Assembly (NCBI RefSeq): GCF_007993065.1
Contig: NZ_VOPL01000009.1
Location: 51,575 to 115,574, forward strand
Reading direction: 5' to 3'
Origin: Paracoccus aurantiacus
GTDB lineage: Bacteria; Pseudomonadota; Alphaproteobacteria; Rhodobacterales; Rhodobacteraceae
Length of the DNA stretch: 64,000 nt
Position numbers and translations under genes: made by a program. Position 1 is the stretch's first letter, and each line of letters opens with the position of its first letter. The notes below the pieces were generated by a model, which saw only the letters and a list, made by a program, of their open reading frames with translations, was not told the origin of the DNA and did not search any database. Positions 53,401 to 61,654 of this stretch are shown piece by piece.

Positions 53401-54394
53401 GCGGCCCGCCGTGCTGGCGCGACCGGTGGTGTTCAGCCCGCCGGATGTGGCTTTCCTTGACCTGCCGCAATTGCGTGAGGATCAGGCACCGCATCAGCCG
53501 CTGCTGGCGGCCTATGCCAGACCGTGGCCCGGCACCATGGCAGTCTGGCGCAGCTTCGAGGCGTCCGGTTTCGATCTGATGACCACGTTCAGCAGCCGGG
53601 CGCGGATGGGGATATTGGCCGCGCCGCTACATGCTGGCCCGACCTCCCGCTTCGATCACGGCAATCAGATCTATGTCGACATGATCGACGACACGCTGGA
53701 GAGCGTCACCGACCTGCGGCTCTTCGCCGGTGAGAACGCCATGGCGGTGGCGCAGCCGGGTGGCGGCTGGGAGATCCTGCAGTTCGGCCGGGCTGAGCTG
53801 ATCGCAGCGGGGCGCTATCGTCTTACGCGGCTGCTGCGCGGTCAGCGCGGCACGGAGAGTGACATGGCGCCCGTCGTCGCGCCCGGCGCCCGGGTGGTGA
53901 TGCTGGACGAACAGCTGACCGCCCTGCCCGTCCCCGAGGCCGATCTCGGCCTGCCGGCGAACTGGCGCATCGGCCCGGCCTCTGAGCCGGTCAGCGATGC
54001 CAGCTATACCGCCGCCTCCCTCACGCCCGCCGGCATCGGCCTGTGCCCCTTTGCGCCGGTGCATGTTGCGCAACCATGGCGCTGCGGCCGCGAGCCGGGC
54101 GATCTGATAATCCGCTGGGTCCGCCGCGACCGCGCACTGGCCGCAGACAGCTGGAACGCCGCCGCCATTCCGATGTCCGAGGCGACAGAGGCATGGCAGG
54201 TGGATATCGTGATCGGTGGCACCGTGATGCGAACGCTGAGCAGCCCGACTGCTTCTGCAACCTACACGGCGGCGCAGCAGAAAGACGACCTCGACCGCCT
54301 GCTGGCCCCCGGCGACAACGTCGATGTCCGTATTGCCCAGATCGGTCAAGCCTATGGGCAGGGCACGGCGGCAATCACCACCCTCTGGTTCTGA
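50432..54394 (+). CDS. GTA TIM-barrel-like tail tip protein (gp15-like, host-recognition baseplate)
   Basis: A 1320-residue protein, the largest structural protein of the prophage. The N-terminus (GGGFGGAVLGFSGAAIGGMI) is glycine-rich and hydrophobic. A phage tail-hub region follows (RLYGRMRIGGNVIWATDFRE, TTTEYSYFASFAVALTEGAI). The TIM-barrel glycosidase-like domain is at about residues 380-740 (AGGVDAFLIGSEMRGLTQIR, DFIGIDNYMPLSDWREGWDH, RFTELGCPAIDRGSNQPNVF). The rest is a hub and fibre part (RYRLTRLLRGQRGTESDM). It matches GTA gp15 in order and composition. It probably binds and degrades surface polysaccharide or peptidoglycan. Confidence 0.92.
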   Translation: MATIVLGAVGTAIGGGFGGAVLGFSGAAIGGMIGSTVGSMVDSWIVSSMVPGQRIEGQRLDSLRLTSATEGVVIPRLYGRMRIGGNVIWATDFREAVSTRKQGGGKSGGPKVTTTEYSYFASFAVALTEGAITGIGRIWADGEILDLKDVTWRWYPGDETQTPDPFIATKIGSDATPAYRGTAYVVFEDLPLAGFGNRLPQLSFEVFRALADPDTAEGLVPAVTMIPASGEFAYATSIVRKAEGGAENVNVMAGTADMTVSLDRLEAMVPAAQSVSLVVSWFGDDLRCGQCSIRPKVEMAEKNTTPAWSVDGISRSAARVVSQDAEGRSIYGGTPADFSVIEAIRALKARGHRITFYPFLMLDIPTGNALPDPYSDHAAAIGQAVLPWRGRITCSPAAGLAASVDKTPAATDQVAGFFGRAQPSDFAVTDTTVTWRGPSDDWGLRRMILHNAHLCAQAGGVDAFLIGSEMRGLTQIRSAAASYPAVAQFRSLAAAVRQILGPETKISYAADWSEYFGHLPSDGSRDVHFHLDTLWADPNVDFIGIDNYMPLSDWREGWDHLDARAWPSICDRGYLQSNIAGGEGFAWFYASAADRAGQVRTPISDGAHGKPWVFRFKDLKAWWSNQHVDRPGGIEAGAPTAWIPQSKPIRFTELGCPAIDRGSNQPNVFYDPKSSESFLPYFSRGWRDDAIQRAYLEATYLFWGNPASNPTSSGYAGRMVDVAESAAWTWDARPYPFFPELADIWSDGDNWRLGHWLTGRLGAVSLAALVRHLCLRAGMREDWIDVSGLTGACDGFVINALEAPRTSITGLARHFGFDAVESEGVIHFVMRGRAPVATVSPDDMVAIGGSAGSSGEVMDLTRGQETELPQALKWQVARADEDYDALTVEARRITVDASRVASDSFAIAVPTEEADRRCRRALMEAWTGRETGTFRLPPSRLALDPGDVVHLDHDGRRAEMRILSIADAEARAIEAIRQERDNYDLPPGSPRPAVLARPVVFSPPDVAFLDLPQLREDQAPHQPLLAAYARPWPGTMAVWRSFEASGFDLMTTFSSRARMGILAAPLHAGPTSRFDHGNQIYVDMIDDTLESVTDLRLFAGENAMAVAQPGGGWEILQFGRAELIAAGRYRLTRLLRGQRGTESDMAPVVAPGARVVMLDEQLTALPVPEADLGLPANWRIGPASEPVSDASYTAASLTPAGIGLCPFAPVHVAQPWRCGREPGDLIIRWVRRDRALAADSWNAAAIPMSEATEAWQVDIVIGGTVMRTLSSPTASATYTAAQQKDDLDRLLAPGDNVDVRIAQIGQAYGQGTAAITTLWF

Positions 54395-54412
54395 TCTTCA
54401 GGAGACAATCCC

Positions 54413-55156
54413 ATGTCCGAGACCACGGCGCATCTGGCGCTGCCCTTTCTCATGGCCGCACAGGCGCAGAAGCATGTCACCCATAACGAAGCCCTGCGCA
54501 TGCTCGACAGCATGGTGCAGCTCTCAGTGCTGGACCGGCATCTGACCGCACCGCCCGCGGTGCCAGCCGAAGGCGCGCGCTACATCGTGCCGGCGAATGC
54601 CACCGCGCTCTGGGCGGGCTGGGGAAACAGCGTCGCCTGCTGGCTCGACGGGGCCTGGACGCGCTTCATGCCGGCACCCGGCTGGCTGGCCTGGGTCGTC
54701 GATGAGGCGCAGGTGCTGGTCTGGATCGGTTCGGCCTGGGTGCCGATGATCTCGGCCATGGGCTTTGTCGCGCAGGGCGCTGCGGTGGCCGTGGCCAAAG
54801 GGCCTGATGGCGGCACTACCGGCATGGCAGTCACCGAACAGACCCTGTCGGGGCTATCGGGCGCCAGCCGCGACAGTGCAATCGTCATTCCGGACCGTGC
54901 CATCGTCCTCGGCGTCTCCTCCCGCACCGTCACCGCCGTCACCGGCGCCACCTCCTATGACTGCGGCATCGCCGGTGAACCGGCAAAATTCGGCGGCTCG
55001 TTGGGCGTGGCCGCCGGCAGCACCAATCGCGGCGTCATCGGTCCGCAGGCCTTCTATGCCGACACGAAGATCCGCCTCACCGCCCGCGGCGGCAACTTCA
55101 CCGGCGGCGCGGTCCGCATTGCCATTCATATGCTGACCGTGGGCCTGCCGTCGTGA
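54413..55156 (+). CDS. DUF2793 domain protein (tail fibre-associated)
   Basis: A 247-residue protein with the DUF2793 core (LALPFLMAAQAQKHVTHNEALR, then YIVPANATALWAGWGNSVAC, GAWTRFMPAPGWLAWVVDEA). A beta-rich C-terminal part (SSRTVTAVTGATSYDCGIAG) resembles receptor-binding tips. Such proteins follow the tail-tip gene in Rhodobacterales phages and in GTA-related loci. A role in surface attachment is inferred. The stop overlaps the following GTG start. Confidence 0.85.
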   Translation: MSETTAHLALPFLMAAQAQKHVTHNEALRMLDSMVQLSVLDRHLTAPPAVPAEGARYIVPANATALWAGWGNSVACWLDGAWTRFMPAPGWLAWVVDEAQVLVWIGSAWVPMISAMGFVAQGAAVAVAKGPDGGTTGMAVTEQTLSGLSGASRDSAIVIPDRAIVLGVSSRTVTAVTGATSYDCGIAGEPAKFGGSLGVAAGSTNRGVIGPQAFYADTKIRLTARGGNFTGGAVRIAIHMLTVGLPS

Positions 55157-55590
55157 AGCTGTCGGACGTTCTACTGCAGCATGGCCGGGCGCTGGAATGG
55201 ATGACCAGCGCGATGCTCTTGGCCTTCGCCGTCACCTTGGCCCTGCCCGGGGATACGCTGGCCGCCAGCCCGAGCTTCGCCAGCTTCGTCAGTGCCGGTC
55301 TCGACGAGGCGGCGCTGGCCATGCCGATCTCATGGATCGCCGCCATGCGCATGGCCGGGCTCTATGTGAACGGGGCATGGCGCAGATCGCCGCTGCTCAG
55401 GATGATCGGCGCGGTGCTGGGCGTCGGGGTGTTCGCGTTCCTCGCGACCATGTTCGCCCTGCCTTGGTTGACCGGGCAGCAGAGCGCGCTCGGCATCGGC
55501 GCCGGCGTCTATGCGGTCGCCTGCCTCTTCGATCTTCTCGCAGCCTACAGGACCGGTGCCGATGTTGGACATTCTGAACGGCTTGGATGA
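55153..55590 (+). CDS. Holin-like membrane protein
   Basis: A 145-residue protein starting at GTG 55153, coupled to the previous gene by overlap. It has four probable transmembrane segments (about residues 16-34, 50-70, 82-104 and 108-131) and short loops. It stands at the head of the lysis cassette, so holin is the natural guess. I do not recognise a named holin family. The next gene begins inside its end. Confidence 0.55.
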   Translation: MKLSDVLLQHGRALEWMTSAMLLAFAVTLALPGDTLAASPSFASFVSAGLDEAALAMPISWIAAMRMAGLYVNGAWRRSPLLRMIGAVLGVGVFAFLATMFALPWLTGQQSALGIGAGVYAVACLFDLLAAYRTGADVGHSERLG

Positions 55591-55858
55591 GGCCGCATGG
55601 GCCGGCCTGACCGCCCTCACGCTGGCGATCATCGGCGCGATCGGCGCGGTGCTGAAGGGCATGCGCCGCCATCCAGCCGAGACCGGCCAGCCGGTCATCG
55701 ATCCCTTCGCCGGCTTCACCGCAGAGATCAAAGCGCTGGCGGAAAGTCAGGACACCACCGCGCTTGATGCCGATCGCCGCTTCGATCGCATCGACCGCGA
55801 GCTGGCCCGCATCCACACCGATACGCAGGTCATCCGCGAACGGTCCATACCACGCTGA
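55562..55858 (+). CDS. Small membrane/coiled-coil lysis-region protein
   Basis: A 98-residue protein with a single helix (about residues 15-34, GLTALTLAIIGAIGAVLKGM) and a charged, helical C-terminal half (DADRRFDRIDRELARIHTD) that looks like coiled coil. It overlaps the upstream membrane-protein gene by 29 bases. Its size, topology and position between the holin-like and endolysin genes suggest a holin partner or regulator. That is inference. Confidence 0.6.
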   Translation: MLDILNGLDEAAWAGLTALTLAIIGAIGAVLKGMRRHPAETGQPVIDPFAGFTAEIKALAESQDTTALDADRRFDRIDRELARIHTDTQVIRERSIPR

Positions 55859-55941
55859 GCGCACCGTCGACACTCCGCACGACCAGACCCAGCCGCAGTC
55901 CCCGATCCGGGGGCTGCGGCATTTTCACATGGAGATCCCGC

Positions 55942-56610
55942 ATGACTTTCTATCAGCATTGGCGCAACGTCCCGGGCTCGGTATGGCGCTGGCCCGACTT
56001 TTCACCCGCCGAGATCGCCTGCCGCGGCACCGGCCGGCTTCTCGTCAACGAGAACGCGCTCGACCGGCTGCAGGCGCTGCGCACCGTCCTCGGCCGACCG
56101 ATGATCGTCAATTCCGCCTATCGCAGTCTCGAGCACAACGCCCGCGTCGGAGGCGCCCCCAAATCGCAGCATGTGCAGGGCGCGGCCTTCGACATTTCCA
56201 TGGCCAACCACGATCCGGCCGACTTCATCGCCGCCGCCCGCAGGACCGGTTTCCGCGGCATCGGCACCTATCCGCGCTCGAACTTCGTCCATATCGACAT
56301 CGGCCCCACCCGCAGCTGGGGCGCGCCATTTCCGCCTCGCGTCTCGCGCTTCGCCGCCGACAGACCGCCCACGCGCGAACAGCTGGCGGAAAGCCGGACC
56401 ATGAAAGGCGGCGGCACCGCCGGCGTGGCTACGATCGGCGCCGCCGGCATCGAGGTCCTGCAGGACAGCCTCGCCGAGGCACAGGGTTCCGTGCAGGCTT
56501 TGGTACCTTATCTCGATACTTTCCGCTGGCTCTTCATCGCGCTGGCGCTGGCCGGGATCGCGCTGACGATCCACGCTCGGCTCGATGACTGGCGGCGTGG
56601 CCAGCGATGA
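55942..56610 (+). CDS. Endolysin, M15 family peptidase with C-terminal membrane helix
   Basis: A 222-residue D,D-carboxypeptidase-like (Peptidase_M15_3) lysin. Zinc ligands H77 and D84 (HVQGAAFD) and H117 (VHIDIG), with R61 in SAYRS, complete the active site. After the catalytic domain (to about residue 135) there is a linker and a transmembrane helix (about 193-213, LFIALALAGIALTIHA). A membrane-bound C-terminal tail is unusual for an endolysin and suggests self-delivery or anchoring. It overlaps the spanin gene as ATGA. Confidence 0.88.
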   Translation: MTFYQHWRNVPGSVWRWPDFSPAEIACRGTGRLLVNENALDRLQALRTVLGRPMIVNSAYRSLEHNARVGGAPKSQHVQGAAFDISMANHDPADFIAAARRTGFRGIGTYPRSNFVHIDIGPTRSWGAPFPPRVSRFAADRPPTREQLAESRTMKGGGTAGVATIGAAGIEVLQDSLAEAQGSVQALVPYLDTFRWLFIALALAGIALTIHARLDDWRRGQR

Positions 56611-56843
56611 TTGCTGCCCTCGCCTTGTGGCGGCGCACCCTGCCTTGGCTGGCGCTGATCGCCGCCATCCTTCTCTTCATGATCAGTGCACGGAGGTCCG
56701 GCGAACAGGTCGGCCGCGCCGCCGAACGCCTGCACAGCACGGAAAGGACGAATGATGCGCTACGCCGGATGCTGGAGGCCGGGGCGGATCGCCCCTGTGA
56801 TCGCGATGACCTTGCTCGGCGCCTGCGGGATGGCCGGTTCTGA
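56607..56843 (+). CDS. Inner-membrane spanin (Rz-like)
   Basis: A 78-residue protein with an N-terminal transmembrane helix (about residues 12-27, LPWLALIAAILLFMIS). A periplasmic helical tail (GRAAERLHSTERTNDALRRM) follows. The next gene is embedded in it in the +1 frame and encodes a lipoprotein, which is the hallmark Rz/Rz1 arrangement. With that partner it would fuse inner and outer membranes at the last lysis step. Confidence 0.75.
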   Translation: MIAALALWRRTLPWLALIAAILLFMISARRSGEQVGRAAERLHSTERTNDALRRMLEAGADRPCDRDDLARRLRDGRF

Positions 56844-56997
56844 GCATCGCGCCTGCCCGCCGGTGGTGGAGTATTCGGCCGAGGAACAGCAGCGGGCGGC
56901 GGCGGAGGTCGAGGCGCTGCCGCAGGGGTCTGTCGTGTCAGGCATGATGGCGGATTACCATGTGCTGCGGCAGCAGGCGAGGGCTTGCCGGCTGTAG
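56752..56997 (+). CDS. Outer-membrane spanin lipoprotein (Rz1-like)
   Basis: An 81-residue protein in the +1 frame relative to the Rz-like gene, starting inside it at ATG 56752 with AAGGA upstream. Lipobox LLGAC places the lipidated cysteine at C25, leaving a mature peptide of 57 residues. The segment EYSAEEQQRAAAEVEAL is helical, which is longer and less proline-rich than lambda Rz1. Position and lipobox make this a good o-spanin candidate. It is the last gene of the late operon. Confidence 0.75.
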   Translation: MMRYAGCWRPGRIAPVIAMTLLGACGMAGSEHRACPPVVEYSAEEQQRAAAEVEALPQGSVVSGMMADYHVLRQQARACRL

Positions 56998-57320
56998 TGA
57001 CCTTTGTTCGATTGTGAAGTGGAAGGCGAGAAAGCCGTAACTCGCTGCGGATCGAAGACTAAATACTCTGAGTGGGCAATCAGCAAAGCCGCGCCGCTGA
57101 CATGGCATATAGCCGAGCCACACGTCCCCCTCGGAACAACTTGTTTGCCGTTTCGCTTCAACCTCTACCGCCAGATAGGCGTGATTGCTAACATATCGAC
57201 TGCACGCACAGCCAAAGAGCCTCGCTAGACATTATGGCTGTCTGCCATTTAGGGTTCCCCTGATGATCGGACATCTGCGATTTTGGTCCATTTTCGGTCA
57301 CATATCACAGAGAGGTTCGT
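56998..57320. other. Intergenic region between lysis cassette and STAND gene
   Basis: About 320 bases with visibly lower GC than the late genes. I see no gene, tRNA or clear terminator hairpin. A ribosome-binding site AGAGAGG at 57309-57315 sits before the STAND start. The promoter of that gene must lie here, but I cannot pick hexamers with confidence. The composition change suggests that cargo was added at this point. Confidence 0.5.
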
Positions 57321-60300
57321 ATGGCCCAGTGGGTCGATCTTCACCGCAGCTTCCGAGATCTCAACAACATTGAGCATGATACCGACGATAGCGGCTTGAG
57401 CGCTAGATATCTTGGGCTGCGTTCGAGGGTGTCCTGGTCGGAGGTCTTGGAGCATCCACGCGTTGCTCTTTTGGCTGGTGCCGGTGCTGGCAAGACGAGT
57501 GAGATGCGCATGCAGGCGGCGCAACTCCGCGCCGAAGGCCAGGCAGCAGCCTTCATTCCCCTGGAAATGCTTGATAGACTTGCCTTGACAGAGGCCGCGG
57601 AGCCGGAGGATAAGGACGCGATCGAGGCTTGGCTTGCGAGTAGGGCGGGACGGCTAACCCTCTTCCTCGATGCTGTCGACGAGTTAAAGCTTGGTCGAGG
57701 ATCGCTGGGTGCGGCGATGCGGAAGGTGCGCGCCGCGTTTCGGGATACGCTAGATCAGATCGCCGTAGTGGTGTCGTGCAGGCCATCGGATTGGCGGCCC
57801 GAAAGCGACCTCGACGCCTTTCGTCTTCTTGCTCCACCGACGCGCATGATCGCTACATCCGTCACCCATAACCTTTCGGCCGAAAGGTCGGACGGTTGTC
57901 TGCCGGATATTTTGGAAGAGAAGATCTCACCAGAAGCCTTCGAGCCACGGTTCTTCGGACTAAGGCCGCTCGACATGGACGACCTCCGGGGACTACTCGA
58001 TGCTCACGACGTTCCCGATGGTGAAGCGCTGATTCAAAGGCTGAATGAGACTGACGCCCTTGATCGGATCGCCCGTCCACTCGACGCGCTGCGCGTGATC
58101 GATGGTTGGAAGCGAACCGGAGCGCTTCTGACCCGAACGGGGCAGATGGAGGTCGAGGTTGAGGCGGCAGTTAACGCGACACCGAAGGTGGCAGGGGGCG
58201 AAGGCGCGTCCTCGGCGGCACTGCGACAAGCGGCCGAACGTATAGCATTCGCGGTTGTCACCTCCGGCCGTCAGCACGTACGTGTTCCCGAAGGCGAAGC
58301 ACGGGCGGATGAAGCCCACGAGGCCGCAGCGATCCTGTCCAATCTCGATTCGGCGCAGGTGGGTGTCCTGTTGCGGTCAAGCCTCTTCGATCCTGCAACT
58401 TACGGACGGGTGAAGTTTCGTCACAGATCAATGACAGAATATCTGGCCGCACAACATCTTCTAGGACGCCTGCGGGCTGGTCCGCGGCGCGCGCGAATTG
58501 ACCGGCTTCTATTCCCAACAGTTTACGGTCATCGCGTAGTGCCACGGTACCTTCAGGCAGTGACCGCATGGCTTGCTCTATGGGATCGGCAGACCTTCGA
58601 GCGGGTGATCGCAGTAATGCCAGAGCTTCTGCTTGTCGGTGGAGACCCCGAAGGCTTCCCCCTCGACCAGCGGGAGGCATTGTTGGATGCAGTAGTCTCG
58701 ACCTACGGGGATGGGACTTGGCGAGGAATCGACGCTCCCCGCTCCGAAATCATACGGCTCACCCATCCGCATCTTACAAGCGCGGTACGTCGGATGTGGC
58801 ATACGCGCGGCTCGAACTTGGAGATCGCCGAACTCCTCCTGCGTGTAATGCGAGAAGGACGCATGTCCGGCTGTCTCGACATCCTGACGAATGCCGCGTG
58901 GGATAGAAGCATGTCGCCATCCGGACGGATCGTCGCAATCCGTGCAATCGCGGATTTCGATGACATCGATGGTCTTGCCGCAATCGCGCGAGCTATGTTG
59001 GACAGCCCAGGAGATTGGACCAACCGCATCCTCGTCGCAACGCTCGATACTCTTTATCCGAAGGGTGTGGATGAGGCAGGCCTTGCTCGTCTCTTGCTAA
59101 GAGCGCAGGCGAGTGGAGACCGCGTTAGCGTACGGCTTCGACTGACAGAGATCGCGCGGACGATCGATCCGACGAGCCCGGCGGCAGAGCAACTACTCCA
59201 CGAGATGATGGCGCTCCTCGCGCAAGAAGCGCCTGGATCCAACAATCTGGTACGGCGCTCCGCCAATCCGGACGTCGCCGAGATGGTTGCAGCGCTCTGC
59301 CTCCGACAATTGGACATCATGGACTCGCCTGCGCTGCCCCCCGTGATCGATGCCTATCTCCTGCTTGCGGAGTTGGATCGGTACGATAACCACCCGGAAG
59401 AATACGTTAAGGCGCTTGCTGAACGCCTTAGAGGCAACGCAATTTACCGTCGTCCGACTCTGACCGCCGGGCTCAACCGTGCGAGAGTTTTCAATGAAGA
59501 GCCTCATGGCGTTGCATACCATGCTGATGCCTATGGCATCCTTTACATGGCGGAAGATAGGTCGTGGCTGCTTGAACAGATGGCCGTGCTGGATGACCCA
59601 GTTCTCCGCGAGGCATTAGCCCTCATAGTTGTACGGAGGACACCGAACGATGACCGCGACGCTGATTTCTGGGATAGTCTCGATAACGCAGCAAAAAATG
59701 ATAAGCTCCTCTTAGACCGGCTCTACACTTGGCGCGAACCTCCCCTGCCTGATGAAAAAGAGGTCGTGCGGGAACAAAAATTTCGTGAAATGAGGGAGGA
59801 GGCCGCGAGAAAAAATGCTACTCGCGACGCATCTTGGGAAAGGTTCCGTATGGACCTTCAATCCAAACCCGCCGAAATGTTCTCCGAAGCGACCGCGTCA
59901 AATACCCTCTACTATCTATTCAATGACCCACGGCGCCGTGACGAGCGGTCAATTGACAGCTACATCTTCTTCGACCGCTCAAAGCTTACGTTGCTGTATG
60001 GGCCGGAGGTTGCGAAAACTGCTGGCGCCGCGCTTAGACGCGCATGGCGGTCTGTCCGAGCAGATGTCGAAACAACAGCATCACTACCCAACAAGACTAG
60101 CTGGAACGAGATTGTCGCACTGAACGGTCTCGTGGCCGAAGCGGAGGTTTTGGGCTGGGTCAGCGTCCTGACAGAGACGGAGTTCGACTTTGCCGTCCGC
60201 GTCGCTCAAACCCAACTGAACGGTTTACCCGCCTTCTTAGGCGATTTGGTTACTCACAATCCCGTCCGTGCGGCAAGCGTGGTGGCTGACGAGATAAGGG

Positions 60301-61559
60301 CAGAACTAGAACGCGAAGGTGACGGTCAGGGGCATGCACGTTGGACACAAGACGTCGCATACCACGATAAGACTCTTGCAAAAGCTATTGCCCCCTATGC
60401 TCGCCAATTCGTTATCGAAGGGCGTGCTGACCATGCTCGTTTCGATGTAGTAGAACAACTCGGACGAATTATGGGGGCAGATGCGGCGAAAAGTACCGCA
60501 GACTTCATAGACGCAGTCGCACGATTGGTTCGAACCTCTCGGGATCCGGCAACTGCCGGCGCGTGGTTCGCAGTCCTTACGTCTGCTGAGCCAGAAGCGG
60601 CAGCCGAGATACTTGATGGGTTCGCCCTCGATATCGCGGAAGGTCGCAACCATGTAGCGGCTCTTCTTGCGCACGCATTCGATCGTCACAGACACTGGGG
60701 AAACGTCGGCGCATTGCCAAATGACCCCGAAATCGCAAGGCGCTTCGTGAGCGTTGCCTACCGGGCAATCCGCCCAGCAGATGATGTGCGCCGAGAAGGA
60801 ACCTATACGCCTGATGCTCGAGATCATGCGGAGGACGCGAGGAACACGCTTCTAAGTCATATCCTAGACCTCAACGGCCCGGAGGCCGCGGAATCGATAT
60901 TAAAACTGGCCGCCGAACCAGCACTGTCTCATCTTCGCGATCGCCTCCCGCATCTCGTCAAAGCAAGGGCGGCCGAGGACGCGTCTCTGCCTTGGACCCT
61001 GGATGATCTACGGACCTTCGACGCGGAAAACACATTTGCACCCCGTACCCATGATGAGATGCTGTCGTTGATGGTAGCCGCTGTAGCGGACGTCGAACAC
61101 GACCTACATCACGACGATTTTTCGATGCTAGGCGCCCTGCAACGAGCGCCGAATGAAACCGATCAACAAATCATCTTAGCCGATCGCCTCAATCGTGCAG
61201 TAGGGCGCCTGGTTACCGTTCACCGCGAAGAGGAGGTCAACGATGAGAAAAAACCCGATATCCGGTTTGCCACTCCTCAGCTTAGTGGCGCTATCGAGAT
61301 TAAGATTGCGGACCGGTGGTCGTACACGGATCTTCAATGCGCGCTGGAAAGTCAGTTAGTCGGACAGTACCTGCGCCATGACCGCTGTCGCGCCGGCATC
61401 TTGCTCCTTACCTATACTGGGGACAAAGGCAATTGGAGGTACGATGGCAAAAGCATCGGATTCAACGAGCTGGTCGAATCGCTGTCGGGGATCGCAGAAC
61501 AGTTGCACCACAAGCGACCGGAGCTACGGCTCGCGGTAGTTGGCATTGATTTGCGATGA
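57321..61559 (+). CDS. NACHT-type STAND NTPase with C-terminal PD-(D/E)XK nuclease motif
   Basis: A 1412-residue single-gene candidate defence protein. A short N-terminus (WVDLHRSFRDLNNIEHD) precedes the NTPase: Walker A GAGAGKT at 53-59, NACHT-type Walker B LFLDAVDEL from 114, and sensor arginine R154 in VSCRPSDW. A helical region, probably HEAT/ARM-like repeats, runs from about 300 to 1280, with a charged coiled-coil stretch near 810-850. The C-terminus has PDIRFATPQLSGAIEIK, that is D1313-X12-E1326-I-K1328, then ESQLVGQYL, the layout of a PD-(D/E)XK nuclease. STAND proteins sense phage components and then activate an effector. Here the nuclease sits at the C-terminus rather than the N-terminus as in many Avs proteins. 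Composition differs from the late genes. Confidence 0.85.
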   Translation: MAQWVDLHRSFRDLNNIEHDTDDSGLSARYLGLRSRVSWSEVLEHPRVALLAGAGAGKTSEMRMQAAQLRAEGQAAAFIPLEMLDRLALTEAAEPEDKDAIEAWLASRAGRLTLFLDAVDELKLGRGSLGAAMRKVRAAFRDTLDQIAVVVSCRPSDWRPESDLDAFRLLAPPTRMIATSVTHNLSAERSDGCLPDILEEKISPEAFEPRFFGLRPLDMDDLRGLLDAHDVPDGEALIQRLNETDALDRIARPLDALRVIDGWKRTGALLTRTGQMEVEVEAAVNATPKVAGGEGASSAALRQAAERIAFAVVTSGRQHVRVPEGEARADEAHEAAAILSNLDSAQVGVLLRSSLFDPATYGRVKFRHRSMTEYLAAQHLLGRLRAGPRRARIDRLLFPTVYGHRVVPRYLQAVTAWLALWDRQTFERVIAVMPELLLVGGDPEGFPLDQREALLDAVVSTYGDGTWRGIDAPRSEIIRLTHPHLTSAVRRMWHTRGSNLEIAELLLRVMREGRMSGCLDILTNAAWDRSMSPSGRIVAIRAIADFDDIDGLAAIARAMLDSPGDWTNRILVATLDTLYPKGVDEAGLARLLLRAQASGDRVSVRLRLTEIARTIDPTSPAAEQLLHEMMALLAQEAPGSNNLVRRSANPDVAEMVAALCLRQLDIMDSPALPPVIDAYLLLAELDRYDNHPEEYVKALAERLRGNAIYRRPTLTAGLNRARVFNEEPHGVAYHADAYGILYMAEDRSWLLEQMAVLDDPVLREALALIVVRRTPNDDRDADFWDSLDNAAKNDKLLLDRLYTWREPPLPDEKEVVREQKFREMREEAARKNATRDASWERFRMDLQSKPAEMFSEATASNTLYYLFNDPRRRDERSIDSYIFFDRSKLTLLYGPEVAKTAGAALRRAWRSVRADVETTASLPNKTSWNEIVALNGLVAEAEVLGWVSVLTETEFDFAVRVAQTQLNGLPAFLGDLVTHNPVRAASVVADEIRAELEREGDGQGHARWTQDVAYHDKTLAKAIAPYARQFVIEGRADHARFDVVEQLGRIMGADAAKSTADFIDAVARLVRTSRDPATAGAWFAVLTSAEPEAAAEILDGFALDIAEGRNHVAALLAHAFDRHRHWGNVGALPNDPEIARRFVSVAYRAIRPADDVRREGTYTPDARDHAEDARNTLLSHILDLNGPEAAESILKLAAEPALSHLRDRLPHLVKARAAEDASLPWTLDDLRTFDAENTFAPRTHDEMLSLMVAAVADVEHDLHHDDFSMLGALQRAPNETDQQIILADRLNRAVGRLVTVHREEEVNDEKKPDIRFATPQLSGAIEIKIADRWSYTDLQCALESQLVGQYLRHDRCRAGILLLTYTGDKGNWRYDGKSIGFNELVESLSGIAEQLHHKRPELRLAVVGIDLR

Positions 61560-61654
61560 GCGGTGTCGGGCCGATTATACCCTTAAGCGATGGATCGGTT
61601 CGTCCGGTCGCGCTACAGCATCAGGCCCCCGATCGAACTCCATCTATGCGCCGT

